64,000 bases of DNA from Achromobacter piechaudii NBRC 102461 (GTDB lineage Bacteria; Pseudomonadota; Gammaproteobacteria; Burkholderiales; Burkholderiaceae_B). The notes below the pieces were generated by a model. That model worked only from the letters and a program-made list of their open reading frames with translations, ran no database searches and was not told the origin of the DNA. The stretch spans positions 1,170,548-1,234,547 of the forward strand of contig NZ_BCTK01000006.1 of the NCBI RefSeq assembly GCF_001571245.1, given 5' to 3'. A program made the translations under genes and the position numbers. Shown here one piece after another: positions 25,257 to 33,333 of this stretch (positions are counted from its first letter, which is position 1; every line of letters starts with the position of its first letter).

Positions 25257-25805
25257 TCAGTTGGGCATCAGTACCGTGTCGATGACGTGGATCACGCCGT
25301 TGGACTGATAGACGTCGTAGGTGCTGATGGTGGACGTGCCGCCCTTTTCGTCCTTCAGGGTCAGGTTGTGCTTGCCGTTCATCATCACCCACAGCTTGCC
25401 GCCGCTGGCGGTGGTCAGCTCGGTCTTGCCGCCGCCCTTCTTGATCTTGGCGGCGAGCGCGTCGAAGTCCAGCTTGCCGGGCACCACGTGGTACGTCAGG
25501 ATCTTGGTCAGCGTCGTCTTGTTTTCAGGCTTGACCAGCGTATCCACCGTGCCGGCGGGCAGCTTGCCGAAGGCGGCGTTGGTGGGCGCGAATACCGTGA
25601 ACGGACCCTTGCCCTGCAGCGTATCCACCAAGCCCGCTGCCTTCACAGCCGCCACCAGTGTGGTGTGGTCCGCGGAATTGACCGCGTTGGCGACGATGTT
25701 CTTGGCGGGCATCATCGGCTGGCCACCCACCATGACGTCGGCCGCGAAGGTGGGCGACAGGGTCAGAGCGGAGCAAGCGATGGCAATCGAGGCTAGCAAT
25801 TTCAT
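25257..25805 (-). CDS. Secreted fasciclin (FAS1)-domain protein, ECF target
   Basis: 182 aa from ATG 25805 (GGAG upstream). Residues 1-22 are a Sec signal. One FAS1 domain follows, with the H1 motif FTVFAPTNAAF and the H2 motif LTYHVVPGKL, ending VIHVIDTVLMPN. FAS1 proteins mediate cell-surface adhesion or envelope contacts. It is third in line after the sigma and anti-sigma genes and has its own GCATCCAATC-N13-GTA promoter. This sigma / RskA / fasciclin trio mirrors the mycobacterial SigK-RskA-MPT70/83 system. Confidence 0.92.
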   Translation of the reverse strand: MKLLASIAIACSALTLSPTFAADVMVGGQPMMPAKNIVANAVNSADHTTLVAAVKAAGLVDTLQGKGPFTVFAPTNAAFGKLPAGTVDTLVKPENKTTLTKILTYHVVPGKLDFDALAAKIKKGGGKTELTTASGGKLWVMMNGKHNLTLKDEKGGTSTISTYDVYQSNGVIHVIDTVLMPN

Positions 25806-25839
25806 GACGATCTCCTTTTGTGTGGCCGTCATGAGGAGA

Positions 25840-25865
25840 TACGGGGCCAGCCTGCGATTGGATGC
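25840..25865 (-). promoter_or_regulatory. Putative ECF promoter GCATCCAATC-N13-GTA (fasciclin gene)
   Basis: GCATCCAATC at 25865-25856 (minus strand) is followed after 13 nt by GTA at 25842-25840, 35 bp before the ATG. The ten bases and the spacing are identical to the DUF3455 promoter at 18985-19010. It overlaps the end of no gene. Confidence 0.6.
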
Positions 25866-25891
25866 GCGATTGGTCTAAGGACAAACCCTGA

Positions 25892-26572
25892 TCAGATGAC
25901 CTTGCCGCTCAAGACGACCGGGCCGGTGGGGATGCCGTTGGGCGCGCCGCCTTCCGGTTCCAGCGTAATGGCGACGGTGTCGCCTTGCTGAGGCAGCAGG
26001 CTGGGCGCCAGTATCGTAGTCTGGCCGGGCAGCACCACGCCCAGCGAGCGCGGCGCCTGTCCCGGCGAAATGGACCACAGTTCCAGCGCGCGTCCATCGG
26101 CCAGCGCGATCAGATCCTGCATCGGCTGCACGGACAAACGATTGTCCGGCAAGGTGTTCACGACCATCGCGCCCGGCGTCTTGTCGTTGGACAGCACGGC
26201 TACGGTACGCACTTCGACCGGCTCGACCGGGGGCTTGAGCATCAGGAAGGCCAGCACCACGACAGCGGTGGCCAAGCCGGCGGACAGCGCGCGCCACCAG
26301 GTCAGGCCGCGCGGCGGGGCAAGGGTGCGAGCCGCCGTGGCGGCCGGCGCGATGCGGGCGGCGATGGCGCGCCAGACGTGCGCGGGCGGGGTTTCGGGCG
26401 GCAGGGCCAGCGCCAGCGGCAGCAGCCTGTCTTCCCATTCGGCGACCGCGCGGCGCAAGCCGGCGTCATCGCGCATCAGCTTGATGAAGCGCAGCCGCGC
26501 ACCCGCGCGCAAGCCGCCCAGCACGTACTCGGCGGCCAGGCGGTCTTGCAGTTCGGGGTGGCGGTAATTCAT
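25892..26572 (-). CDS. Membrane anti-sigma factor, RskA type (cassette 2)
   Basis: 226 aa from ATG 26572, overlapping the sigma stop by 4 bp. The N-terminal domain is HPELQDRLAAEYVLGGLRAGARLRFIKLMRDDAGLRRAVAEWEDRLLPLA. One membrane helix lies near residues 95-112 (ALSAGLATAVVVLAFLML). The RskA-type C-terminus ends AITLEPEGGAPNGIPTGPVVLSGKVI. It is paralogous to the product of 16934-17671. It should hold the ECF factor at the membrane until regulated proteolysis. Confidence 0.88.
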   Translation of the reverse strand: MNYRHPELQDRLAAEYVLGGLRAGARLRFIKLMRDDAGLRRAVAEWEDRLLPLALALPPETPPAHVWRAIAARIAPAATAARTLAPPRGLTWWRALSAGLATAVVVLAFLMLKPPVEPVEVRTVAVLSNDKTPGAMVVNTLPDNRLSVQPMQDLIALADGRALELWSISPGQAPRSLGVVLPGQTTILAPSLLPQQGDTVAITLEPEGGAPNGIPTGPVVLSGKVI

Positions 26573-27114
26573 TCCAAGCACCTTTTCAGCCGTTGCAAAC
26601 CACGGCGTATCCAGCTCTTTATCGTTCCCAGCGGCGTATCCAGGCGTGCCGCGATGTCTGGATGTGCCAGGTCATCGAAGAACGCCATCGCGATGGCGAC
26701 CCGCTGCGGCCCTTCCAACTGGCCCATGCAATCGGCCAACTGGCGGCCTTCCTGGCTGGCTTGCAGACGCGCGAGCGGACCAGGGCCTTCATCGGCCATG
26801 GCCAGCGTGAGCGTGTCGTCCGGGTCCGGCACCAGGACGTCGGGCCGCCGCAGACGGTCGATGCATCGATTGCGGACGATGCGGGTCATCCACGTCATGG
26901 GCTGGCTTTGCTCGGACTGGTACTGCCCGGCCTGGCGCCAGATCGACACGAAACACTCTTGCAGCACATCTTCCGCGGCGGCCTGGTCTCTCAACATACG
27001 TCTGGCGAGCGCAAACAGATGCGGGGACGCAAGGCGATAAATCTCGGCCAGTGCGGATTCGCGTTTTTCCGCGCACTGGACGAGCAGGGCCTGTAGGTGT
27101 TGAGCGTCGGGCAT
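26569..27114 (-). CDS. ECF sigma factor, SigK-like (cassette 2)
   Basis: 181 aa from ATG 27114 with TAGGAACC upstream. Region 2 is LARRMLRDQAAAEDVLQECFVSIWRQAGQY, then MTWMTRIVRNRCIDRLRR. Region 4 is LAHPDIAARLDTPLGTIKSWIRRGLQRLKRCL. Gene order sigma, RskA-like anti-sigma, fasciclin protein supports an ECF19/SigK-like assignment. No copy of the GCATCCAATC motif is visible before this gene, so autoregulation is not evident. Confidence 0.9.
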   Translation of the reverse strand: MPDAQHLQALLVQCAEKRESALAEIYRLASPHLFALARRMLRDQAAAEDVLQECFVSIWRQAGQYQSEQSQPMTWMTRIVRNRCIDRLRRPDVLVPDPDDTLTLAMADEGPGPLARLQASQEGRQLADCMGQLEGPQRVAIAMAFFDDLAHPDIAARLDTPLGTIKSWIRRGLQRLKRCLE

Positions 27115-27349
27115 CGGTTCCTAGGGTGGGAAGGGAATGCTGGTCAAGAGCATACCGGGCCTGGGCGCCGGCGTCACTTATTTGACCTGTCGGGTGTGAG
27201 GGGGGCACTACAATGCCCGGCACCGGTTTGCGCTATTGCGCCGCCGGCCGTGGTATCCGGCGCGCCGCGCGCGCCACAGCCCCGGGCCCCGGCTTGGCCC
27301 GGAAAAAGCGAAGAGCTTGCAATCGAAACACAGGAGGAGCAGACAGGAC

Positions 27350-28012
27350 ATGGACGCAGAATTCTGGTTGGAACGCTGGCGCGAAGGGCGCACGCACTTT
27401 CATCAAACCCGGATCACGCCGCTCTTGCAGAAGTACTGGCCCACGTTGGCCGTACCGAAGGGTGGACGGGTGTTGGTGCCGTTGTGCGGAAAGTCGCTGG
27501 ACATGGTCTGGCTGGCGGCGCAGGGGCATACGGTGCTGGGCATCGAGCTGTCGCAGCTGGCGGTGGAGCAGTTCTTTTCTGAGAACGAGCTGCGGCCCGT
27601 GACGCACGAATCCCTCTACGGCAAGCACTACGTGGCGGGCAATATCGAAATCATCTGCGGCGACATCTTCAAGCTGGATTCCCAGGTGCTGTCGCACTGC
27701 GTGGGCGCTTACGACCGCGCGGCGCTGGTGGCCTTGCCAGAGGAAATGCGCGCCGCTTACGTGCGCCATGTCTATGGACAGCTGTCGCCCGCCAGCCGGG
27801 GGCTGCTGATCACGCTGGACTATCCGCAGGAAGAAATGGCAGGGCCGCCGTTCGCGGTGCTCGATAGCGAAGTGCAGGCCATCTTCTCCGGCGTGGCCCC
27901 GGCGGTCATCATCGACCGCCGCGACATCCTGGACAAGGAACCGAAGTTCCAAAGCGCGGGCGTCAGCCGCCTGGACACGGTGGTGTACCGGCTGGGCGTG
28001 CAAGAGGCCTGA
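27350..28012 (+). CDS. tpm: Thiopurine S-methyltransferase (TPMT family)
   Basis: 220 aa from ATG 27350 with AGGAGGAG upstream. [15 protein letters not shown] at the N-terminus, [36 protein letters not shown] (SAM site) and [22 protein letters not shown] all match bacterial TPMT. In pseudomonads Tpm methylates selenium and tellurium oxyanions and sulfhydryl compounds and gives tellurite resistance. It stands alone. The 235-bp upstream gap has no regulator gene or clear promoter I can support. Confidence 0.92.
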   Translation: MDAEFWLERWREGRTHFHQTRITPLLQKYWPTLAVPKGGRVLVPLCGKSLDMVWLAAQGHTVLGIELSQLAVEQFFSENELRPVTHESLYGKHYVAGNIEIICGDIFKLDSQVLSHCVGAYDRAALVALPEEMRAAYVRHVYGQLSPASRGLLITLDYPQEEMAGPPFAVLDSEVQAIFSGVAPAVIIDRRDILDKEPKFQSAGVSRLDTVVYRLGVQEA

Positions 28013-28026
28013 GTCCGGGCGCGCCC

Positions 28027-28053
28027 CCTTTGCGCCCGACCCGGGCGCAAAGG
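28027..28053. terminator. Perfect 12-bp hairpin between convergent tpm and SDR genes
   Basis: CCTTTGCGCCCG (28027-28038) and CGGGCGCAAAGG (28042-28053) are perfect complements with a 3-nt loop. There is no T-tract on either side. It is placed to act on both converging transcripts. Confidence 0.6.
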
Positions 28054-28066
28054 CGTGGCGGGCGGC

Positions 28067-28834
28067 TCAGGTCATCAGCCAGCCGCCGGCGACGTCCAAT
28101 ACCTGCCCCGTCACGAAGCGGGCCTGGTCGGACGCAAAGAACAGGCAGGCGTCGGCCACTTCCTCGGGGGTGCCCAGCCGGCGCAACGCCGTCACCTGCG
28201 CCACGGCGTCGTTGATTTCCTGCGGCACGCTCTTGAGCAGCGGCGTGCTGATGCGGCCGGGCGCCAGCCCGTTGACGGTGACGTCGTAGGGTCCCAGTTC
28301 GGCCGCCCAGTGGCGCGTCAGGCCGATCAGGCCTGCCTTGGTCGCGGCGTAATGCGCCGCCACGATGTCGCAATACGCCTTGCCGGCCACCGACGACATA
28401 TTGATGACGCGCCCCTGGCGTTGCTTGACCATGTGCGGCGTGGCCAGGCGCGTCATGTAGAACACGCTGTTCAGGTTCACCGACACCACGCGGTCCCATT
28501 CGGCGGGCGGCATTTCCCAGACCTTGAGCGCGCGCCCGTCGGTCTTGGGCGAGATGCCCACGTTGTTCACCAGGATCGTCGCCGCGCCCAGCTCGGACGT
28601 GATGCGCTCATACGCCGCCTGGCAGGAATCGTAGTGGGCCACGTCCGCATGCGCGAACACCACGTCGTGGCCGCGTTCCGTGAGCGCCTTCTCGTACGCC
28701 TGCCCGGCCTGCGCGTTGACGTCCACCAGCCCCACGCGCGCGCCTTGCGCCAGCAAGCCTTCCACGATGGCCGACCCGATGCCGCCCACCGCGCCCGTCA
28801 CCAGGGCAACCTGCCCCTGCAAGCCCGTGTTCAT
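28067..28834 (-). CDS. Short-chain dehydrogenase/reductase, last gene of the liv operon
   Basis: 255 aa. Rossmann motif TGAVGGIGS, NNVG, catalytic S-x12-Y-A-A-T-K (SSVAGKAYCDIVAAHYAATK) and a C-terminus GQVLDVAGGWLM typical of 3-oxoacyl reductase-like SDRs. Its ATG overlaps the oxidoreductase stop by 4 bp, so it belongs to the six-gene importer operon. It probably oxidises or reduces the imported compound or an early intermediate. Confidence 0.9.
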   Translation of the reverse strand: MNTGLQGQVALVTGAVGGIGSAIVEGLLAQGARVGLVDVNAQAGQAYEKALTERGHDVVFAHADVAHYDSCQAAYERITSELGAATILVNNVGISPKTDGRALKVWEMPPAEWDRVVSVNLNSVFYMTRLATPHMVKQRQGRVINMSSVAGKAYCDIVAAHYAATKAGLIGLTRHWAAELGPYDVTVNGLAPGRISTPLLKSVPQEINDAVAQVTALRRLGTPEEVADACLFFASDQARFVTGQVLDVAGGWLMT

Positions 28835-29826
28835 GCCTGCACCTTCAGCATGATCTTGCCGATGTGTTTGCTGCTTTCCATCAAGGCATGCGCGCGCGCG
28901 GCCTCGGCCAGGGGGAACACTTCATGGATGAGCGGCAGGCATTGGCCCTGTTCCATCAGCGGCAGGACCTTGTCGGCCAGCGACCGCGCGATGGCGCCCT
29001 TGTCATCGTCCGAGCGCGGGCGCAGCGTTGACCCCGTGAACTGCAGGCGCTTGGTCATGATGGGCAGGGCGTCGATCTCGGCCTTGCTGCCTTCAAGAAA
29101 GGCGATCTGTACCAGCCGGCCATTGATGGCCAAGAGTTTGATGTTCTTGTTGATGTACGAACCGCCCACCATGTCCAGGATGACATCGACCCCGGCGCCC
29201 TGGGTGTCCGAGCGCACCTGGGCTTCGAAGTCGGTGTCGCGGTACAGCACGGCGTGGTGCGCGCCGGCTTTCAGGCAGGCATCCGCCTTGGCCTGATTGC
29301 CCACGGTGGTCCAGACCTGGGCCCCGAAGGCGCGCGCCAGCTGAATGGCGGTCAGGCCGATGCCGCTGGAGCCGCCATGCACCAGGAATTTTTCGCCGGC
29401 CGACAGGCGGGCGCGGTCGAACACGTTGGTCCAGACGGTGAAATAGTTCTCGGGAATGGCCGCGGCCGTCAGCAGGTCCATGCCGCGCGGCACGGGCAGG
29501 CAATGGCGCTCGTCGGCCAGGCAATATTGGGCGTAACCGCCGCCGGGCGTCAGCGCGCAGACGGTGTCGCCGACCTTCCATGCGGTGACCTCAGGGCCGA
29601 CTCCGATGATGGTGCCGGACACTTCCAGCCCCAGATAGGGCGATGCGCCGGGCGGGGGCGGGTACGAGCCCGAGCGTTGCAGCACGTCGGGGCGGTTGAC
29701 TCCGGCGTAGGCCACTTCGATCAGCACCTGGCGGCCGACGGGCTCGGCCATGTCGCGTTGGGCCACCTGCATGCAGTCGGGCGAGCCGCCCTGGCCATGG
29801 TCGATGAATGTGCAGCGTAGGGACAT
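28831..29826 (-). CDS. NADPH:quinone oxidoreductase-like MDR protein
   Basis: 331 aa from ATG 29826 (AGGA 12 bp upstream); a TTG three codons earlier is the alternative. Zinc-free MDR features: EVAYAGVNRPDVLQRSGSYPPPPGASPYLGLEVSG, FLVHGGSSGIGLTAIQLARAFGA and a C-terminal HALMESSKHIGKIML. The family reduces quinones or enones with NADPH (PIG3-like). It is fifth in the livK-livH-livMG-livF operon and overlaps the SDR start. Confidence 0.9.
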   Translation of the reverse strand: MSLRCTFIDHGQGGSPDCMQVAQRDMAEPVGRQVLIEVAYAGVNRPDVLQRSGSYPPPPGASPYLGLEVSGTIIGVGPEVTAWKVGDTVCALTPGGGYAQYCLADERHCLPVPRGMDLLTAAAIPENYFTVWTNVFDRARLSAGEKFLVHGGSSGIGLTAIQLARAFGAQVWTTVGNQAKADACLKAGAHHAVLYRDTDFEAQVRSDTQGAGVDVILDMVGGSYINKNIKLLAINGRLVQIAFLEGSKAEIDALPIMTKRLQFTGSTLRPRSDDDKGAIARSLADKVLPLMEQGQCLPLIHEVFPLAEAARAHALMESSKHIGKIMLKVQA

Positions 29827-29844
29827 AGATGGCAATCCTGATAA

Positions 29845-30549
29845 TCAATGGCCCAGATAGGCCTTTTTCACGTGGGGGTCGCTAAGAAGTTCCGCGCCCG
29901 TGCCGGTGCGCACGATGGCGCCGTTCTCCAGCACGTAGCCCCGGTCGGCAAGGCGCAGCGTGCGAAACACGTTCTGCTCCACCAGCAACACCGTCACGCC
30001 GTGGGAAGTGACGTTGCGGATGATGTCGAACATCTGCTGCACCAGCAGCGGCGACAAGCCCAGCGAGGGCTCGTCGAACACCAGCAGCTTGGGGTCCGCC
30101 ATCATTCCGCGCGCGATGGCCACCATCTGCTGTTCTCCGCCCGACAGCGACCCGGCATATTGCGACAGGCGTTCCTTCACGCGCGGGAAGATGCGCAGCA
30201 CCTCTTCCAGCTTGCGCTGGACGATAGGCCGCGCGGCGCGCTTGTACGAACCCATCAGCAGGTTGTCCTTCACCGTGAAGTGCGGGAACAGCTGGCGGCC
30301 TTCGGGAATCATCGTGATGCCGGCATCGACGATGTCGTAAGGGTTGCGATTGGTGAGGTCCTGGCCCTCGAATTCCACCTTGCCCTGCAAGGCGGGAATG
30401 ACGCCGCACAGCGTTTTCAACGTGGTGGTCTTGCCGGCGCCGTTGGCGCCGATCAGCGTCACGATCTCACCCGCGTTCACTTCGAAGTTCAAGCCGTTGA
30501 GCACCTGGCTCTTGCCATAGCCCGACGACAGATTCGACACCTTAAGCAT
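29845..30549 (-). CDS. livF: Branched-chain-type ABC importer ATPase LivF
   Basis: 234 aa. Walker A GANGAGKTT, signature LSGGEQQMVAIARGMM, Walker B LLVFDEPSLGLSP and the LivF-typical tail YVLENGAIVRTGTGAEL. It is one of two ATPases of a HAAT-type importer and overlaps the upstream livM/G fusion by 8 bp. Confidence 0.93.
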   Translation of the reverse strand: MLKVSNLSSGYGKSQVLNGLNFEVNAGEIVTLIGANGAGKTTTLKTLCGVIPALQGKVEFEGQDLTNRNPYDIVDAGITMIPEGRQLFPHFTVKDNLLMGSYKRAARPIVQRKLEEVLRIFPRVKERLSQYAGSLSGGEQQMVAIARGMMADPKLLVFDEPSLGLSPLLVQQMFDIIRNVTSHGVTVLLVEQNVFRTLRLADRGYVLENGAIVRTGTGAELLSDPHVKKAYLGH

Positions 30550-32323
30550 CCTGGTACTCCTTGCCCAAATACGCCTCGATGACGGCGGGGTTCTCGACCA
30601 CGTCCTTCGGCGCGCCGCTGACCAGCACGGCGCCTTCGTTCAGGACGATGATGCGGTCGGACAGCGCCATCGTGGCCTGCATCATGTGTTCGATCAGCAG
30701 CACGGATACGCCCGAATCGCGGATGCGCCGGATCATCTGGATCGACTTTTCGATGTCGGTGGGATTCAGGCCCGCCATCACTTCATCCAGCAACAGGATG
30801 CGCGGCTTGATCGCCAGCGCGCGGGCGATCTCCAGCCGCTTCATGCCGCCCACCGTCAGGCTGCGCGCCTCGGTGTTCAGGTGCTTCAGCAGGTCGGTCT
30901 GCTCGGCCACCTTCAGCGCGATCTGCTCGGCTTCGTCGCGGTTGGACGTGCGGATGAACGCGCCCAGCATGATGTTCTCAAGCACGGTCAGGCCGGTGAA
31001 GGGCTTGGCGATCTGGAAGGTGCGGCCCAGCCCCTTGTGCGCGAATTCGTCCGGCGTCTTGCAGGTGACCCAGTTGCCGTCCGCATCCAGCATCGAAATG
31101 TCGCCCTTGTCCGGCGACAGGAAGCCGGACAACAGGTTGAACACCGTGGTCTTGCCCGCGCCGTTCGGCCCGATCATGCCCAGGATTTCGTTCTGGTTCA
31201 GCGTCAGCGACACGTCGTTGGTGGCGCGCAGGCCGCCGAAACTCTTGAACAGCTTGTCGGCCTTCAGGACCGGCTGGTCGGAACGCGTGGCGCTGCGCAG
31301 GCGCAGTTCGTCGGCCAGCTGCATCTTCTTGCGGGGCGTGCCCAGATAGGGGAGGCGCGCCAGCGCACGTTCGATGGCGGGGCCGAAAGCGCCGGCCAGC
31401 CCGCGCGGAATGGTCAGCACCACGGCCACGAGGATCAGGCCGTAGATCAGCCCGTGCATGCCGTTGCCCACGCTGGACAGCCAGCCGCGCGCCAGTTCCG
31501 CGATGGGCAGCACCAGGAACGTACCGGCGATGGGGCCGGCCACCGTGCCCAGCCCGCCGATCAACGCAAACATGGCGACCTGGATCGACAGTTCAAGCGA
31601 GAACGCCGAGCTGGGGTCCACGAACGTCAGGTAGGTGATGTGGAAGGTGCCGATGATGCTGGTCAGCATGGCCGAGACGACCGCCGCGATGATCTTGACG
31701 CGCACGGTGTGGATGCCCACGGCCAGCGCCGCGTCTTCGCGTTCGCGGATCGCGATCAGGTAATGGCCGATGCGCGATTTGCGGATCGCCCAGGACACCC
31801 AGGTCACGAACAGGAACAGGCCGAAGGCGATGATCACGTAGTTGATCTTTTCGCGGAACACGATCCAGGCCCAGCCGATGTTCAGCGGCAGGCTGATGCC
31901 GCTGGAGCCGCCCGTCCAGCTTTCCTCGTGGATGACCAGCAGGCGCACCACTTCCAGGATGGCGATGGTGGCCAGCGCGAAGAACGGGCCGCGCAGGCGC
32001 AGCGTGGGATAGCTGATCACGATGGCGACCGCCGCCGAGATGACCGCGCCCGCCAGCATGCCGATCCACGGAGAAATGCCGAAGTTCTGCGTCAGCAGCG
32101 TGGCCGTGTAGCCGCCGATGCCGTAGAACACCGCATGGCCCAGCGAGAGCTGGCCGGCGTAACCGCCGACGATGTTCCACGCGACGGACAGCGAGGCGAA
32201 GACGAACAGCAGGACAAAAAGGTTGGTCCAGAAAGGCGTGCCCATGACGACGGGCACGAGGAACATCACGATCAGCAGAATCAGGCTGACGTAGGCTTTG
32301 GGGCTTCGAAAGTCGGGAAACAC
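30542..32323 (-). CDS. Fused LivM permease - LivG ATPase
   Basis: 593 aa from GTG 32323, chosen because AGGAG lies six bases upstream; a TTG further upstream (32365) has none. Residues ~1-325 are the LivM permease (GGYAGQLSLGHAVFYGIGGY, then the EAA-like GIHTVRVKIIAAVVSAM). Residues ~345-593 are the LivG ATPase with Walker A GPNGAGKTT, a degenerate signature LTVGGMKRLEIARAL and Walker B LLLDEVMAGLNP. Fusion of the two subunits in one chain fixes their stoichiometry; such fusions occur in betaproteobacteria. It works with LivH, LivF and LivK encoded beside it. Confidence 0.92.
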   Translation of the reverse strand: MFPDFRSPKAYVSLILLIVMFLVPVVMGTPFWTNLFVLLFVFASLSVAWNIVGGYAGQLSLGHAVFYGIGGYTATLLTQNFGISPWIGMLAGAVISAAVAIVISYPTLRLRGPFFALATIAILEVVRLLVIHEESWTGGSSGISLPLNIGWAWIVFREKINYVIIAFGLFLFVTWVSWAIRKSRIGHYLIAIREREDAALAVGIHTVRVKIIAAVVSAMLTSIIGTFHITYLTFVDPSSAFSLELSIQVAMFALIGGLGTVAGPIAGTFLVLPIAELARGWLSSVGNGMHGLIYGLILVAVVLTIPRGLAGAFGPAIERALARLPYLGTPRKKMQLADELRLRSATRSDQPVLKADKLFKSFGGLRATNDVSLTLNQNEILGMIGPNGAGKTTVFNLLSGFLSPDKGDISMLDADGNWVTCKTPDEFAHKGLGRTFQIAKPFTGLTVLENIMLGAFIRTSNRDEAEQIALKVAEQTDLLKHLNTEARSLTVGGMKRLEIARALAIKPRILLLDEVMAGLNPTDIEKSIQMIRRIRDSGVSVLLIEHMMQATMALSDRIIVLNEGAVLVSGAPKDVVENPAVIEAYLGKEYQDA

Positions 32324-32345
32324 GTTTCGCTCCTGGTGGCTCTGA

Positions 32346-33212
32346 TCACTCTGTGCCGACGCCAAACAGGCCGTTCGGTCGCAGGACTAGGATCAAGAGG
32401 AAGATCCCGAAATACACGACCTCTTTCAGGTCGGGGGCGATGTAATAGCCGGCCAGCGTATCGACGATGCCGATGATCATGGAGCCGGCCACCGCGCCAT
32501 ACAGGCTGCCCAGTCCGCCCAGCACCACGATCACGAAAGCGGTCAGCACGAAGTACGTGCCCACCGTTGGAAACACCGGATACTGCGGCGCCAAGAGGCC
32601 GGCGGCGATACCGACGAAGGCGGTGCCCAGGCCGAAGGCGATGGCGTAGACGTTGTTGACGTTCACGCCCATCAGCGTGGCGGCGTAGCGATGCTGGGCC
32701 ACGGCGCGCAGCGCGCGGCCCAGGTAGGTCCGATGCATGAACAGGTGCAGCAGCACCGCCAGGCCGATGCCGACGAAGAACGTGATCACTTGCCCGGTCA
32801 CCATCGAATAGTTGCCTACGTCGATGGCGTTCGTGCCCAGCTCGACGGGCGCGCGATACACATTCGCGCCGAAGATCACCAGCGCCAGGTTCAGCAGAAT
32901 GGTGGACACGCCCACCGTGGCGAAAATCTGGATGTGCTGGTCAGCGTTGAGCAGTGGCTGGATGATGCCCTTCTGCGTCAGCGCGCCCAGCGCGAACAGG
33001 ATGACGGCGACGGGAACCAGCCCGATATACGGGTGAACGCCGAATTGCGCGGCGATCAGGTAAACCAGGTACATGCCGATCATCAGGAACTCGCCGTGAG
33101 CGAAGTTCACGACGCGCACGACACCGAAGATCAGTGTCAGCCCCAGGCTGATGATGGTGTATGCGCCGCCCAGCAACAGGCCGTTGATGACCAGTTGAAT
33201 GAAGATATCCAT
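32346..33212 (-). CDS. livH: LivH-type ABC importer permease
   Basis: 288 aa from ATG 33212. It starts MDIFIQLVINGLLLGGAYTIISLGLTLIFGVVRVVNFAHGEF, the classical LivH N-terminus, and has eight or so membrane helices. The cytoplasmic coupling loop is RALRAVAQHRYAATLMGVNVNNVYAIAF. It pairs with the LivM half of the following fusion. The livK stop is 122 bp upstream with a hairpin between. Confidence 0.93.
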   Translation of the reverse strand: MDIFIQLVINGLLLGGAYTIISLGLTLIFGVVRVVNFAHGEFLMIGMYLVYLIAAQFGVHPYIGLVPVAVILFALGALTQKGIIQPLLNADQHIQIFATVGVSTILLNLALVIFGANVYRAPVELGTNAIDVGNYSMVTGQVITFFVGIGLAVLLHLFMHRTYLGRALRAVAQHRYAATLMGVNVNNVYAIAFGLGTAFVGIAAGLLAPQYPVFPTVGTYFVLTAFVIVVLGGLGSLYGAVAGSMIIGIVDTLAGYYIAPDLKEVVYFGIFLLILVLRPNGLFGVGTE

Positions 33213-33296
33213 GGTGCAACCTCTTAGAGCGGGAGGCGGCCCCGGCGCGGTCGCTGCATAGGCGGCCACGCCGGGGCGCGCGCTTCCCGGGAAACG

Positions 33297-33318
33297 TCAG
33301 GCGCCCCCGAGCGCCTGA
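33297..33318. terminator. Intercistronic hairpin between livK and livH
   Basis: TCAGGCGC (33297-33304) and GCGCCTGA (33311-33318) form a perfect 8-bp stem with a 6-nt loop and no T-tract. Such hairpins after the binding-protein gene often stabilise its mRNA so that it is made in excess over the membrane subunits. Confidence 0.45.
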
Positions 33319-33333
33319 TCACTGGCGTCGCGT

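Noticed and set aside
27182..27214. Promoter TTGACC...TACAAT before tpm
   Set aside because: The spacer is 21 nt, too long for a convincing sigma-70 promoter.
30686..32476. Long open frame (596 codons) on the plus strand across the livM/G fusion
   Set aside because: Composition is Gln/His/Arg/Asp-rich with no recognisable domain; the opposite strand encodes a complete ABC transporter chain.
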